Positions 55,483-64,000 of a DNA stretch of 64,000 bases are shown piece by piece. Positions within the stretch are counted from its first letter, which is position 1, and each line of letters begins with the position of its first letter. The stretch comes from Janthinobacterium psychrotolerans (GTDB lineage Bacteria > Pseudomonadota > Gammaproteobacteria > Burkholderiales > Burkholderiaceae_D). A program made the translations under genes and the position numbers. The notes beneath the pieces are model-generated. The model made no database searches. It saw only the letters and a program-made list of their open reading frames with translations, and had not been told where the DNA came from. The stretch covers positions 124,001-188,000 of the forward strand of contig NZ_LOCQ01000059.1 of assembly GCF_001677885.1 (NCBI RefSeq), written 5' to 3'.

Positions 55483-56742
55483 ATGCGCGCTTTCTGGACC
55501 GTTGTACACCGCTGGGCCGGCCTGGCCGTCGCCCTGTTCCTGATCGTTGCCGGCCTGACGGGCGCCGTGACCTCCTGGGACCATGAGCTCGATGAATGGC
55601 TCAACGCCGACATCATGGAAACGCCGGGCCGCGGCCCGCTGCGGCCGCCGTTCGAGCTGGCAGACAAAGTGGCGCAGGCCGACCCGCGCGTGGAAGTCAA
55701 TTACCTCACCCTGGGCCTCGAAGAAGGCCATGCGGCGCAGTTTCTCGTGCGCCCATTGACCGACCCGGCCACCGGCAAGCCCCATGTGCTCGGCTACAAC
55801 ACGGTGTACGTGGACCCCGTCACGGCGCAGATCACCGGCACGCGCGACTCGACCGCGATTTCCCTGTCGCGCCGCAGCCTGATGCCTTTCCTGCGCCACT
55901 TGCACTACAGCCTGCACGTGCCGGCTTTTTGGGGCACGGACCGCTGGGGTTACTGGCTGATGGGCACGGTGGCGCTGGTCTGGCTGCTCGACAGCCTGGT
56001 GGCGTTTTATCTCACCACGCCGCGCCGCCTGCGCGCGCGCGCGCCCGACGAAGCGGCGCCGCACCGCAGCCCCGCCACCTGGTGGCAGCGCTGGAAACCA
56101 TCGTGGCTGCTGCGCTGGAAGGCGGGCGGCTACAAGCTCAATTTCGACCTGCACCGCGCCGGTGGCCTGTGGGTCTGGGCCATCATCATCGTCGTCGCAT
56201 TCACCTCGTTCTCGCTGAACCTGTACCGCGAAGTGTTCTATCCGGTCATGTCGCTGGTCTCGAAAACCACGCCTGGCCCCTATGAAACGCAGACGCCGGC
56301 GCCGTTCGGCACCTACGTCAAGCCAGTGATCGGCTTCGAGCAGGCGGTCGCGATTGCGAAAAAAGAAGCCGTGCAGCGCGGCATCACCGCGCCCATCGGC
56401 GGCATCTATTATGGCGGCGATTATTCCTTCTACAACGTGTCTTTTTTTGACCCGGCCGACGAATTCGGCACGGCCGGCATGGGCCTGTCCAACCTCTACG
56501 TCGACGGCATGAACGGCGCCATCATCGGCCAGCACAAGCCTTGGGAAGGCACGGCCGCCGACGTCTTCGTGCAGCTGCAATTCCCGCTGCACTCGGGCCG
56601 CATCCTCGGCATGCCGGGCCGCATCCTGATGTCCTTCATGGGCGTGATGGTGGCCATGCTGTCGGTGACCGGCATCGTCATCTGGGAACGCAAGCGGCGC
56701 GCGCGACGGCTGCAGGCGAAAAAGCTGTTGACACCAGCGTAA
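55483..56742 (+). CDS. PepSY-associated membrane protein (iron-regulated type)
   Basis: A 419-residue inner-membrane protein with about four helices: the N-terminal WTVVHRWAGLAVALFLIVAG, a middle pair (WLMGTVALVWLLDSLVAFYL, and WVWAIIIVVAFTSFSLNLY after FDLHRAGGLWV) and a C-terminal ILMSFMGVMVAMLSVTGIVI. Conserved histidines in HRWAG, FLRHLHYSLH and FDLHRAG fit the family, seen beside siderophore receptors and possibly in ferric reduction. The start MRAFWTVVHRW at 55483 lies after the Fur box. A TonB receptor follows in the same direction. Confidence 0.87.
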   Translation: MRAFWTVVHRWAGLAVALFLIVAGLTGAVTSWDHELDEWLNADIMETPGRGPLRPPFELADKVAQADPRVEVNYLTLGLEEGHAAQFLVRPLTDPATGKPHVLGYNTVYVDPVTAQITGTRDSTAISLSRRSLMPFLRHLHYSLHVPAFWGTDRWGYWLMGTVALVWLLDSLVAFYLTTPRRLRARAPDEAAPHRSPATWWQRWKPSWLLRWKAGGYKLNFDLHRAGGLWVWAIIIVVAFTSFSLNLYREVFYPVMSLVSKTTPGPYETQTPAPFGTYVKPVIGFEQAVAIAKKEAVQRGITAPIGGIYYGGDYSFYNVSFFDPADEFGTAGMGLSNLYVDGMNGAIIGQHKPWEGTAADVFVQLQFPLHSGRILGMPGRILMSFMGVMVAMLSVTGIVIWERKRRARRLQAKKLLTPA

Positions 56743-56812
56743 GCGAACACACCGCCCTGTCGGCAGGTCGCGTTCACGGCTTGCCACCTCCTCCCACCCT
56801 GCGCCCATCAAA

Positions 56813-56878
56813 TGCAATTGCCTTGCAATAATATTGCATATCGCCTACTATTGCGACAAAATTGCAACTGAATTGCAT
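56813..56878. promoter_or_regulatory. cluster of TTGCA/TGCAA sites with a perfect palindrome
   Basis: Within 66 bp upstream of the TonB receptor lie GCAATTGC (56814-56821), the palindrome TGCAATA-A-TATTGCA (56824-56838), TATTGCG, AATTGCAA and AATTGCAT. The spacing suggests cooperative binding of a dimeric regulator. I cannot assign it; the sequence is not a Fur box. Confidence 0.45.
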
Positions 56879-56915
56879 TTAAGTCCTTTCCTTCCCCCCA
56901 CTTTCAGAGCCATCC

Positions 56916-59246
56916 ATGCGCCATCACGCCCTTGCAGCCGCCATCCTGTCGACTTTTTCACACGCTTACGCAGCAGATGAGACCACCCTGCAAACCATTA
57001 ATATCAAGGCGGAGCGGGCTTCAAACATCGACAGCGTCGCCGTGGTCGAGAACACGCAGGCCCGGAACAACACGCTGGGCGCCATGCTGGAACAAGTCTC
57101 GGGCGTGCAAAACAGCGCCTTCGGGCCGAACTCCGGCGCGCCGGTGATCCGCAGCCTGTCCGGCAGCCGCGTGCAAATCCTTGAAGACGGCCAGTCCATC
57201 CTCGGCATGAATGCGCTCAGCGGCGATATCAATATCCCTTTCGATCCGCTGTTCGTGCGCAGCGCCACCGTCAACAAATCGTCCGACAGCGTGCGCCTGG
57301 GCGGCAATGCCATCGGCGGCAGCGTCGACGTCGATTCAGGGCTCGTGTCGAGGAAGATGGAAGCGCGCGAAAAGGAAGTGGAACTGGTGCTGCGCAAGGG
57401 GTTCAACGACGCCAACGCCCAGGGCCTGCGCCTCAATTTCAACGACCAGCGGCATTTCTCGACCAATGTGCAACTGTCTTTCCAGAAGATCGGCCAGTAC
57501 GATATTCCCGGCAACAGCAAGGCGTCCGCATGCAACAGCGCGCTGTTCCCTGCCAGCGGCGGCGTAAACACCTTCCTTGCCGACAGTTGTCAGAAAGAGG
57601 CACGCATACAGCAGGTCTACAATAAAAGCTCGCAACCCTATATCGAACAGTTCATCAAGCAAAACCCGAACTGGGCCGATGGCGATTTTTCCTTTTATAC
57701 CAACCAGCCGACCACGGTGTGGCAGGGCAAGACCTATGTGAATCCCGCCAACCCCGCTTACGTGCCGGGCACGCCGAAAACCGTGCAGAACAAGATCAGC
57801 AATGACGTCACGCCCGACTACCGCGGCAGCTTGGGCAACAGCCAGTCCAGCAACAACCATGTTGCCATCGGTTCGACCTATTTTTTTGACCAGGGCTATG
57901 TTGCCGTCAGCGTCGATGCCAAGGAAAGCAAATACGGCGTGCCCGGCTTTTCGATGGAGAACAAGTCCTTCGGCGCCAATCCTGAGCAGGCGCAACCGGT
58001 CGACGTGGTGATCAGGCAGGACAAATATGCGCTCGAGGCCAGGCTGCTCGATCCGGTGGCCTTGCTGGAAAGCGCGCAGCTGCGCGTCTCGCGGCTGAAC
58101 AATACGTCGGGAGAGCGCCTCGGTTCGGCGACAGCGAACGATTACCAGTTCGACACCAGCCAGGCCGAACTGCTGCTGGCGCAGCGGCGCGCCGGTCCCT
58201 TGAGTGGCCTGTTGGGCCTGTCTTACCGCGCCAGGGAGATCGCCGGCAGCGGCACGCAGCGCTACCTGCCCGATGTGGATACCACCAACCGCGCCCTGTT
58301 CGTCATCCAGAACCTGGACTTCGACTGGGCTTCGTTCGATGCCGGCTTTCGCCATGAAAAAGTGGACAACGCTGTCAGGAACAGTGCCTTCAAGACCTCG
58401 CGCAATGCGAAAAATGCGACACTGGCAGGCCGCGACTTCAGCCTGAACAGCTATCACGTGGGCGCCTCGACGGAACTGGGCCGTTTGTTTGGCGCGAAGC
58501 TGCGCTACTCGTCCTCGCAGCGCGCGCCCGAGGTCAACGAGCTGTACGCCAGCAATCGCCACTATTCCATCATGACCCAGGAAGAAGGAAACCAGAACCT
58601 GCAGGCGGAACGCGCCAGGAATACCGAACTGACCGGGCTGTTCGACTATCACGGCTTCAAGGCGTCGGCGACGGCTTATGTGATGAAATACGCCAACTAC
58701 CTCTACCTTGGCACCTCTGGACTGCAAACGGCCAATCGCCTGCCGTTAAAATACTGGAAACAGACCGATACCACGCTCAGGGGCGTCGAACTCGATGTGT
58801 CGCAGGCGCTGGAACTTGGCGCCTACGGCAAGCTGAACCTCTCCGCCTTTGCCGACCTGGTCAAGAACAAGGCCGACAAGCCCGACGCGCTGCGCGCCCA
58901 TAACGACGGCGAATACCTGCCCAATATGCCGACCAATCGCTACGGCGCCACGCTGCAGTGGGAAAACCAGGACTGGAAAGCCAGCGCGTCCGGCACACGC
59001 TACGACCAGCAGAAGTACCTGGGCAAGAGCGTCAGCGAAGAAGTGCCGCTCGGTGGCTATACGCTGGTGAACCTGCAGATCAGCCGCGCCTTCGAGCTGC
59101 ACAACTCCAGCATCAAGCAGATCGACGTGTTTGTCAGCGCCTCCAACCTGCTCGATGCGGAGGCCCGGCCGCACAATTCGCCGCTGAAATATATTGCGCC
59201 CTTGCCGGGCAGGGCTTTCCAGCTGGGGTTGACGGGCAAGATTTAA
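56916..59246 (+). CDS. TonB-dependent outer-membrane receptor
   Basis: A 776-residue receptor with signal peptide (ALAAAILSTFSHAYAAD), a plug domain (NTLGAMLEQVSGVQNSAFG, GAPVIRSLSGSRVQILEDG, VRLGGNAIGGSVDVDSG) and a 22-strand barrel ending in LPGRAFQLGLTGKI, with the terminal barrel signature LDAEARPHNSPLKYIAPLPG. It imports a metal chelate using TonB energy. The C-terminal pattern is somewhat ZnuD-like, so zinc or heme are options; iron is suggested by the Fur-linked PepSY neighbour. It is convergent with mdcH, sharing TTAA. Confidence 0.9.
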   Translation: MRHHALAAAILSTFSHAYAADETTLQTINIKAERASNIDSVAVVENTQARNNTLGAMLEQVSGVQNSAFGPNSGAPVIRSLSGSRVQILEDGQSILGMNALSGDINIPFDPLFVRSATVNKSSDSVRLGGNAIGGSVDVDSGLVSRKMEAREKEVELVLRKGFNDANAQGLRLNFNDQRHFSTNVQLSFQKIGQYDIPGNSKASACNSALFPASGGVNTFLADSCQKEARIQQVYNKSSQPYIEQFIKQNPNWADGDFSFYTNQPTTVWQGKTYVNPANPAYVPGTPKTVQNKISNDVTPDYRGSLGNSQSSNNHVAIGSTYFFDQGYVAVSVDAKESKYGVPGFSMENKSFGANPEQAQPVDVVIRQDKYALEARLLDPVALLESAQLRVSRLNNTSGERLGSATANDYQFDTSQAELLLAQRRAGPLSGLLGLSYRAREIAGSGTQRYLPDVDTTNRALFVIQNLDFDWASFDAGFRHEKVDNAVRNSAFKTSRNAKNATLAGRDFSLNSYHVGASTELGRLFGAKLRYSSSQRAPEVNELYASNRHYSIMTQEEGNQNLQAERARNTELTGLFDYHGFKASATAYVMKYANYLYLGTSGLQTANRLPLKYWKQTDTTLRGVELDVSQALELGAYGKLNLSAFADLVKNKADKPDALRAHNDGEYLPNMPTNRYGATLQWENQDWKASASGTRYDQQKYLGKSVSEEVPLGGYTLVNLQISRAFELHNSSIKQIDVFVSASNLLDAEARPHNSPLKYIAPLPGRAFQLGLTGKI

Positions 59247-60187
59247 CTGTTGATGCCGCAGGCGCCGTGCTGCTTGCCGATCAGCGCCAGCAAGCTCTCG
59301 GCGCGGTTGCCATCGCAGCTCACCGCCACCCCCTCGCCGAATTCGGGCGCCGTCAAACGCGTCAGGACGCTGCCGGGCGGCATTTCGACGGCCAGCCTTG
59401 CGCCGCGCTCCCAAGCCAGGCGTAGCGTATCGGCCCAATGCACGCGGCGTGCCATGTTCGAGGCCAGGCTGTCGCCGATGCGGGCCGGGTCGAACAGGGT
59501 GCGCGCCGCGCTGCTGCTCAAATAGACCAGCTGCGGCCGGCGTACGGTGACGCTCTCGAAGGCCGCCTGCAGCTGCTGCGCGGCGTTGTCGAACAGCGGA
59601 CTATGCGAGGGCACGCTGACGGCCAGCCGTTCGGCCTTGCTGGCGCCGTGTGTTAACGCCAGCGCCATCACGGCCTGCAACCCGGCGTCGCTGCCGGCGA
59701 TCGCGATCTGGCGGCGCGCGTTCAGGTTGGCGATGTACACGGGCGTGGCCGCCGTATGCACCTGGTTGACCAGCGGTGCGAGCTGCGCGCTGTCGAGGCC
59801 GATGATCGCCGCCATGCCATAGCCGCTGGGGTAGGCTTCCTCCATCAACTGGCCACGCAGCGCCACCAGCTGCACGGCGTCGGCAAAATCAAGGGCGCCG
59901 GCCACCACCGCCGCCGCATACTCGCCGATGGAAAAGCCGGCCACCATGTCCGGCACGGCCCCGCGTTCGGCCAGCGAGCGCGCCACCGCCACGCCGGCGA
60001 TCAGCAGGCACAGTTGCACGGCGCGCGTCGAGGCCAGCGCTTCTGCCGTATCGAGCAGCAGGGGGTCGCTACCCAGCACGTCGGCCGCTTCCGCAAGGGT
60101 GCCGGCTACGGCCGCATCGGCCGGCAACGCATGCAGCATGCCGGGGCGCTGGGCGCCCTGCCCCGGAAAGGTAAACAGCACGCTCAT
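59243..60187 (-). CDS. mdcH: malonate decarboxylase malonyl-transacylase MdcH
   Basis: A 314-residue acyltransferase of the FabD fold that charges the malonate decarboxylase carrier with malonyl groups from malonyl-CoA. It shows LFTFPGQGAQRPGML, the active serine in VAGFSIGEYAAAVVAGALDF (~residue 90), and the histidine in SVPSHSPLFDNAAQQL. The ATG at 60187 overlaps the mdcG stop as ATGA. It is the last gene of the operon and overlaps the TonB gene stop. Confidence 0.9.
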   Translation of the reverse strand: MSVLFTFPGQGAQRPGMLHALPADAAVAGTLAEAADVLGSDPLLLDTAEALASTRAVQLCLLIAGVAVARSLAERGAVPDMVAGFSIGEYAAAVVAGALDFADAVQLVALRGQLMEEAYPSGYGMAAIIGLDSAQLAPLVNQVHTAATPVYIANLNARRQIAIAGSDAGLQAVMALALTHGASKAERLAVSVPSHSPLFDNAAQQLQAAFESVTVRRPQLVYLSSSAARTLFDPARIGDSLASNMARRVHWADTLRLAWERGARLAVEMPPGSVLTRLTAPEFGEGVAVSCDGNRAESLLALIGKQHGACGINS

Positions 60188-60783
60188 GCGCTCTCCCAGG
60201 GCGTGGCCGTCAGCAGCGGCCCGCCGTTCGTCTTCAACAGGATTTTCGGGCGTCCGGCCGCCCATTCGGCCCAGGCAAAGCCGCCGTGGCCGGTGTCGAT
60301 CTGCAGGTCGAGCCGGCAACCCGCCACGGCGGCGGCGATGTCACGCAATGCATCCATCTGCACCGCATCGGGTGGCGCCGGCAAGCGCAGCACCAGGTCC
60401 AGGTCACTGTCGGCGCGCAGCACCGGCAGGCCGCTGGCCAGCGCAAAACCGACGCCGCCGGTCGGTCCCCAGGCCCAGCCGGTGGCGTCCAGCAGCGGCG
60501 CCACAGTGTGCAGGGCCGCCAGCGCGGCGCAAGCCTCGCCGTCGAACGGAGCACCCGCCAGCATCTCGGGCGTCATGCAGCGCAGCACGCTCGCCGCCTC
60601 GATCTCGCCGGCGTGACGCTCGCTGCGCAGCAGGCCACGCAGGCCGACCGCGATGCGCCCTGGCGCGGTCACGGCGCGGCGCACCACCAGCGGCGCCTGC
60701 CGCAGCCATTGGTCGCTGGCCCATGGCGGCGCGGCCGTCGACGCATCGGCCCACAACAGATCATGCGCCTGGTAGCCGTGCAT
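60184..60783 (-). CDS. mdcG: malonate decarboxylase holo-carrier synthase MdcG
   Basis: A 199-residue phosphoribosyl-dephospho-CoA transferase that loads the prosthetic group onto MdcC. The nucleotidyltransferase motif is RADSDLDLVLRLPAPP (~residue 120), with GPTGGVGFALASG and DLQIDTGHGGFAWAEWA. It overlaps madM and mdcH at its ends, so all three are coupled. Confidence 0.9.
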   Translation of the reverse strand: MHGYQAHDLLWADASTAAPPWASDQWLRQAPLVVRRAVTAPGRIAVGLRGLLRSERHAGEIEAASVLRCMTPEMLAGAPFDGEACAALAALHTVAPLLDATGWAWGPTGGVGFALASGLPVLRADSDLDLVLRLPAPPDAVQMDALRDIAAAVAGCRLDLQIDTGHGGFAWAEWAAGRPKILLKTNGGPLLTATPWESA

Positions 60784-61547
60784 CAGGCCACTACCGCCTT
60801 GACGGCAAAGAACAGCAGCGACGGCCCCAGCAGGCAGCCCAGGCCCGTGTGAAACGTCGCCACCAGGGCGCCATACGGCACCAGGCGGCGGTCGGTGGCG
60901 GCGAGGCCGGCCGAGACGCCGGAAACCGTGCCGGCCAGGCCGCCGAACACCATCGCCGAACGCGGCGTTTTCAAGCGCAAAAAGCGCGCGGCGGCCGGCG
61001 TGCCCACCATCACCAGGATGGCCTTGATCAGGCCGGCAGCGATGCTGAGCGCCATCACGTCGGAAGTCGCGCCAATGGCCGCACCGGTGACGGGGCCGAC
61101 GATATAGGTGACGGCGCCGGCGCCGATGGTGGTCATGCTGACGGCGTCCGAGTAACCGAAGACATAGGCCACGCCGGCGCCGACCAGGAACGGCAGCACC
61201 ACGCCCAGCATCAGCGCCACCACCCCGATCAGGCCGGCCTTGCGCGCCTCGGTGGCCTGCACTTCGAAAGCCGTGGCGACGATGGCGAAGTCGCGCAGCA
61301 TGGCGCCGCCCATCAGGCCGATGCCGCCGAACAGCGACAAATCGGCCAGGCCCTTGTGGCCGCCGCTGTGAATGCCGCCCCAGTAGGCCAGCCCCAGGCC
61401 GATCACGATGGCGATCGCCGAGCCATGCACGCGGCCCATGGTCAGGTATCTGGACAGCGCCACCGACAGCAGCATGATCAGGCCGACGAAAGCGAAAGCG
61501 GTCACCAGGCCGTTATGGATGGCGGCTTTTTCAAAGATCTCAAGCAT
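60783..61547 (-). CDS. madM: malonate transporter subunit MadM
   Basis: A 254-residue inner-membrane protein with about nine helices. It shows AIAIVIGLGLAYWGGIHSGG, TTIGAGAVTYIVGPVTGAAI and SAMVFGGLAGTVSGVSAG. With MadL it imports malonate with sodium or protons. The ATG at 61547 overlaps the madL stop by eight bases. Confidence 0.9.
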   Translation of the reverse strand: MLEIFEKAAIHNGLVTAFAFVGLIMLLSVALSRYLTMGRVHGSAIAIVIGLGLAYWGGIHSGGHKGLADLSLFGGIGLMGGAMLRDFAIVATAFEVQATEARKAGLIGVVALMLGVVLPFLVGAGVAYVFGYSDAVSMTTIGAGAVTYIVGPVTGAAIGATSDVMALSIAAGLIKAILVMVGTPAAARFLRLKTPRSAMVFGGLAGTVSGVSAGLAATDRRLVPYGALVATFHTGLGCLLGPSLLFFAVKAVVA

Positions 61548-61953
61548 GACGTGGCTCCTTTGGCAGCATTGCTTCTGCTTCGGCGGCGGCAATCGCGGCC
61601 GGGCTTTCCATGCGGTTGATCAGGGAGATCACGCCGCCACACACGATCACGGAACCGATCGCCGCCAGCAGCGCGACCGGTCCACCACGCAGCGCCGCCA
61701 CCACATCCTGCTGGGCCGCCATGGCGACCACCACCGGAATATACATGGCGCCCCAGTATTCCACGCCGCGCTCGGTCATCTGCGGCATCCACTCGCGCCG
61801 CTGCATGTACAGCCGCGCGCAGATCAGCAGCAGCATGGCAATGCCGACCCCGCCGACATTGGTTTTCACGCCCATCAGCTGCCCGAGCAGGTCGCCCAGG
61901 AAGATGCCGAGCAAATGGCACAAGGCCAGTAATGCGGTTCCGTAAATGATCAT
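61540..61953 (-). CDS. madL: malonate transporter subunit MadL
   Basis: A 137-residue membrane protein with four helices, including LALCHLLGIFLGDLLGQLMG and a NVGGVGIAMLLLICARLY stretch. It is the small partner of MadM. It follows mdcE after a 55-bp gap in the same direction. Confidence 0.9.
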   Translation of the reverse strand: MIIYGTALLALCHLLGIFLGDLLGQLMGVKTNVGGVGIAMLLLICARLYMQRREWMPQMTERGVEYWGAMYIPVVVAMAAQQDVVAALRGGPVALLAAIGSVIVCGGVISLINRMESPAAIAAAEAEAMLPKEPRHA

Positions 61954-62008
61954 GGTGTGTCTCCGCTATGGGATTGGAATGACTTATGCGTCTTCTCTTG
62001 TGCTGCAC

Positions 62009-62821
62009 CTACCACTGCTGCGCCAGTACCTCCCTGACTCTGGCCGAGGCCTGGCGCTGCGGCGCGCCGAGCCGGCTGGCCAGGCCCCGTTCGGGATCCA
62101 GGCGAATATCGGCCAGCGCCGCCTGCAAAATCGCTTCCACCTGCGCCACGTCTTCGCTGGACGGCGCATCGGGCTGCACCACCGTCAAGGTCCGCCACAA
62201 CAGGCCCAGGCTTGCGTAATTGCCGATGTCGTACGCCATCGGTGGTATCGTCGCCGCCAGCGCTTCGAGCGCTTCGACCGTGCGCAAGGTGATGCGCGCG
62301 GCAGATGCCTTGCCCATCGCGTGCACCATCACCTGCGGATCGTCCAACGCGATCAAACGGTTGGCCTGGTAGCCGTGCGCGAGGAATGCACCCGACATGG
62401 CCTTGCCGACGATCAGGCCGATCACCGGATGGCCGGCCAGCCGCGCTTCGGCGTACGCCCCTGCCGCGCCGGCCAGCGCCTGGTGGATGCCATAGGCCTC
62501 TTCACGCCGGCCATAGGCCTGGCTGGCGACGTCGATCACGGCCACGATCGGCCGCTTGACCGGTAGCGTGCGGTCCTCCGCCACCACCTGTTGCAGCGCG
62601 CGCGCCAGCTGCCAGCCTTCGACCAGGCCTATCTCTCCGGTACGCGCGCGTGGAAAACGGTTGTGGGGGTCGGGCAGCACGGCCAGATAGCGCGCCGTCT
62701 CGCCCGCCAGGGGCGCGTCGACCACCTGCACCGACGGCGGATAGTCGGGCAGCGCCGGGGCGTGGCCGGTCAAGGCGGCCAGCCAGATGGCGCCGCGGCT
62801 GTTCTCTGTCGCCTGGCTCAT
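62009..62821 (-). CDS. mdcE: malonate decarboxylase gamma subunit MdcE
   Basis: A 270-residue crotonase-fold subunit of the biotin-independent malonate decarboxylase. It shows GAIWLAALTG, PIVAVIDVASQAYGRREEAY and VIGLIVGKAMSGAFLAHGYQ. With MdcD it decarboxylates malonyl-carrier. It overlaps mdcD by four bases (ATGA). Confidence 0.92.
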   Translation of the reverse strand: MSQATENSRGAIWLAALTGHAPALPDYPPSVQVVDAPLAGETARYLAVLPDPHNRFPRARTGEIGLVEGWQLARALQQVVAEDRTLPVKRPIVAVIDVASQAYGRREEAYGIHQALAGAAGAYAEARLAGHPVIGLIVGKAMSGAFLAHGYQANRLIALDDPQVMVHAMGKASAARITLRTVEALEALAATIPPMAYDIGNYASLGLLWRTLTVVQPDAPSSEDVAQVEAILQAALADIRLDPERGLASRLGAPQRQASARVREVLAQQW

Positions 62822-63681
62822 GATGCATCTCCTTTGCTGTCTTTGCTGTAAATGGTGCGCACGGCGCCGGGCGTGGCTTGCACCTCGGCGTCGACTTCAA
62901 GCAGGCGCGCCAGGAAATGCCCGGCCTGGTCGCTGCGGTGCTGGCGCGGCACGCCGCGTACGAACAGTTCGGCCACCGTGGCGCGGATCTGCGCCGTGTC
63001 GTCTTCGACATAGGCATCGGCCAGGCCGGTATGAAAACGCTGTTCGCCGCCCGTCAGGCTCCAGATGAATGGCCTGTTGCGCGAGTCGAATTCCTCGATA
63101 CCCGCTTCCTGCTCGATCACCGCCGGGCCATTCAGGCCCAGTCGCGCTTCGCGCGTCACCACCAGATAGCTGCACAGGCCCGCCGCGATCGACATGCCGC
63201 CATAGCAGCCCACCGTGCCGGCCGTAATGCCGATCACCGGCTGGTAGCGGCGCAAGTCGACGATGGCCGCCTGGATCTCGGCGATCGCGGCCAGGCCCAG
63301 GTTGGCCTCCTGCAGGCGCACGCCGCCCGTTTCGAACAGGATGATGGCGCGCGTCGGCACGCCATGGCGGTTATCGCGCGCCGCCAGTTCCAGCGCGCCG
63401 GCGATCTTCGCGCCACCGACTTCGCCCATGCTGCCGCCCTGGTAGCCGCCCTCAATCGCCAGCACCACCGCCGGCTGGCCGTCGAACAGGCCCTTGGCCA
63501 CCACCACGCCATCGTCCGCCTGGGCGGTCACGCCCTGCTGCGGCAGCCATGGCGAACCGAGGCCGCAGAACGGGTCGAGCAGTTCGCGCATGCTGCCCGT
63601 GTCCAGCAAGGCCCTGGCCCGGCTGCGCGCACCGCGTTCGATAAAACTGTCACGCTGCAAAAGTTCCTGGACAGTGCTCAT
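62818..63681 (-). CDS. mdcD: malonate decarboxylase beta subunit MdcD
   Basis: A 287-residue carboxyltransferase-fold subunit. It shows SFIERGARSRARALLDTG, the Gly-rich EGGYQGGSMGEVGGAKIAGA, ILFETGGVRLQEANLG and GITAGTVGCYGGMSIAAGLC. It acts with MdcE to release CO2 from malonyl-MdcC. It overlaps mdcC by four bases (ATGA). Confidence 0.93.
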   Translation of the reverse strand: MSTVQELLQRDSFIERGARSRARALLDTGSMRELLDPFCGLGSPWLPQQGVTAQADDGVVVAKGLFDGQPAVVLAIEGGYQGGSMGEVGGAKIAGALELAARDNRHGVPTRAIILFETGGVRLQEANLGLAAIAEIQAAIVDLRRYQPVIGITAGTVGCYGGMSIAAGLCSYLVVTREARLGLNGPAVIEQEAGIEEFDSRNRPFIWSLTGGEQRFHTGLADAYVEDDTAQIRATVAELFVRGVPRQHRSDQAGHFLARLLEVDAEVQATPGAVRTIYSKDSKGDAS

Positions 63682-63986
63682 GGCTGGCCCTCCGCTTGAA
63701 TGTCTTCATAGGCCTGCTCGATGCGCATGCGCACCACGCCCGGCGTGGCGCCGCAGTCGTTGATCACGATGCTGGCCGCCGGCAGCAGTTCGCCCGTAAA
63801 CACGCGCGCAAGCAGCGCGTCCCACACGGCGCCCTTGCCGTCGACCGAGGTGTTCACCACGATGCGCGTCACGCCATCGTCTCCCGGCTGCAGCAGCACT
63901 TCCAGGTCGCCCGAACCGACGACGCCGGCCAGGGCCCGCCCGGCCGCCGGTTGCCCGGCGGGGAAGGTATAGTCACGCTTTTCCAT
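63678..63986 (-). CDS. mdcC: malonate decarboxylase acyl-carrier protein MdcC
   Basis: A 102-residue carrier. Ser25 in VVGSGDLEVLLQP fits the attachment site of the phosphoribosyl-dephospho-CoA group. It carries acetyl and malonyl groups between MdcA, MdcD-E and MdcH. GGGAGA lies before the ATG at the edge of the window. mdcA and mdcB are expected beyond the right edge. Confidence 0.92.
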   Translation of the reverse strand: MEKRDYTFPAGQPAAGRALAGVVGSGDLEVLLQPGDDGVTRIVVNTSVDGKGAVWDALLARVFTGELLPAASIVINDCGATPGVVRMRIEQAYEDIQAEGQP

Positions 63987-64000
63987 GCTGTTCTCCCATT

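Noticed and set aside
54451-56817. A single 788-codon minus-strand frame suggesting a fused hydrolase
   Set aside because: The upstream two thirds lies antisense to the PepSY gene and lacks family sequence; the hydrolase starts cleanly at 55281.

Overview
The window is GC-rich DNA from a betaproteobacterium, most likely a member of the Oxalobacteraceae (Janthinobacterium / Massilia / Duganella type). The main reasons are the hupB - lon - clpX - clpP - tig order, the hpnCDE squalene genes, the thrC - moeA - moaD order and the general protein character. The genus is an inference from memory of these families; no database search was possible. It is chromosomal, densely packed, and has no phage, insertion sequence, CRISPR array or origin that I can see.

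Layout. 1-600: a possible small minus-strand transcript and two tRNA-Asp genes. 600-7300: protein quality-control block (HU, Lon, ClpX, ClpP, trigger factor), all on the minus strand. 7300-8200: long non-coding stretch with a candidate tig promoter and a tRNA-Leu. 8200-12500: two-gene RND efflux system. 12760-15870: hpnCDE, the three-step route from farnesyl diphosphate to squalene. 16000-17830: a small exported or membrane peptide, a DUF1700-type membrane protein and a DUF2807-type adhesin-like protein. 17830-22450: an HI0933-type flavoprotein, a tiny membrane protein, and moaD, moeA, thrC. 22670-25460: two unrecognised proteins and a stand-alone ABC-type ATPase. 25460-29920: L-serine ammonia-lyase and the threonine-to-glycine pair (threonine dehydrogenase, kbl), with a divergent XRE-cupin regulator.

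30010-35090 holds the most interesting locus: five overlapping or near-overlapping genes matching the conserved but functionally uncharacterised STM4015-STM4014-STM4013-STM4012-STM4011 set (leucine-rich protein, ATP-grasp-like protein, sulfatase/phosphatase-like hydrolase, two radical SAM enzymes). 35100-35240 and 50750-50880 carry paired REP-like hairpins; a single related copy lies at 19430. 35240-45300: prolyl oligopeptidase, an EAL-CBS-GGDEF protein, an 11-repeat Sel1 protein, a DEDDh exonuclease, an Hsp70-like protein and an Ig-like lipoprotein. 45480-50730: LacI-type regulator, YidB-like protein, a scarred thiamine-diphosphate enzyme fragment joined to a zinc-ribbon gene, small membrane proteins and an MFS transporter.

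50920-55281 is a minus-strand set in which an RsbQ/KAI2-like hydrolase precedes a PAS hybrid histidine kinase, a JmjC-like oxygenase and a hydrolase broken by a 5-bp duplication. 55480-59250: Fur-box-linked PepSY membrane protein and a TonB-dependent receptor with a cluster of TTGCA-type sites upstream. 59243 to the right edge: the distal part of a malonate decarboxylase operon (mdcC, mdcD, mdcE, madL, madM, mdcG, mdcH) that continues beyond the window.
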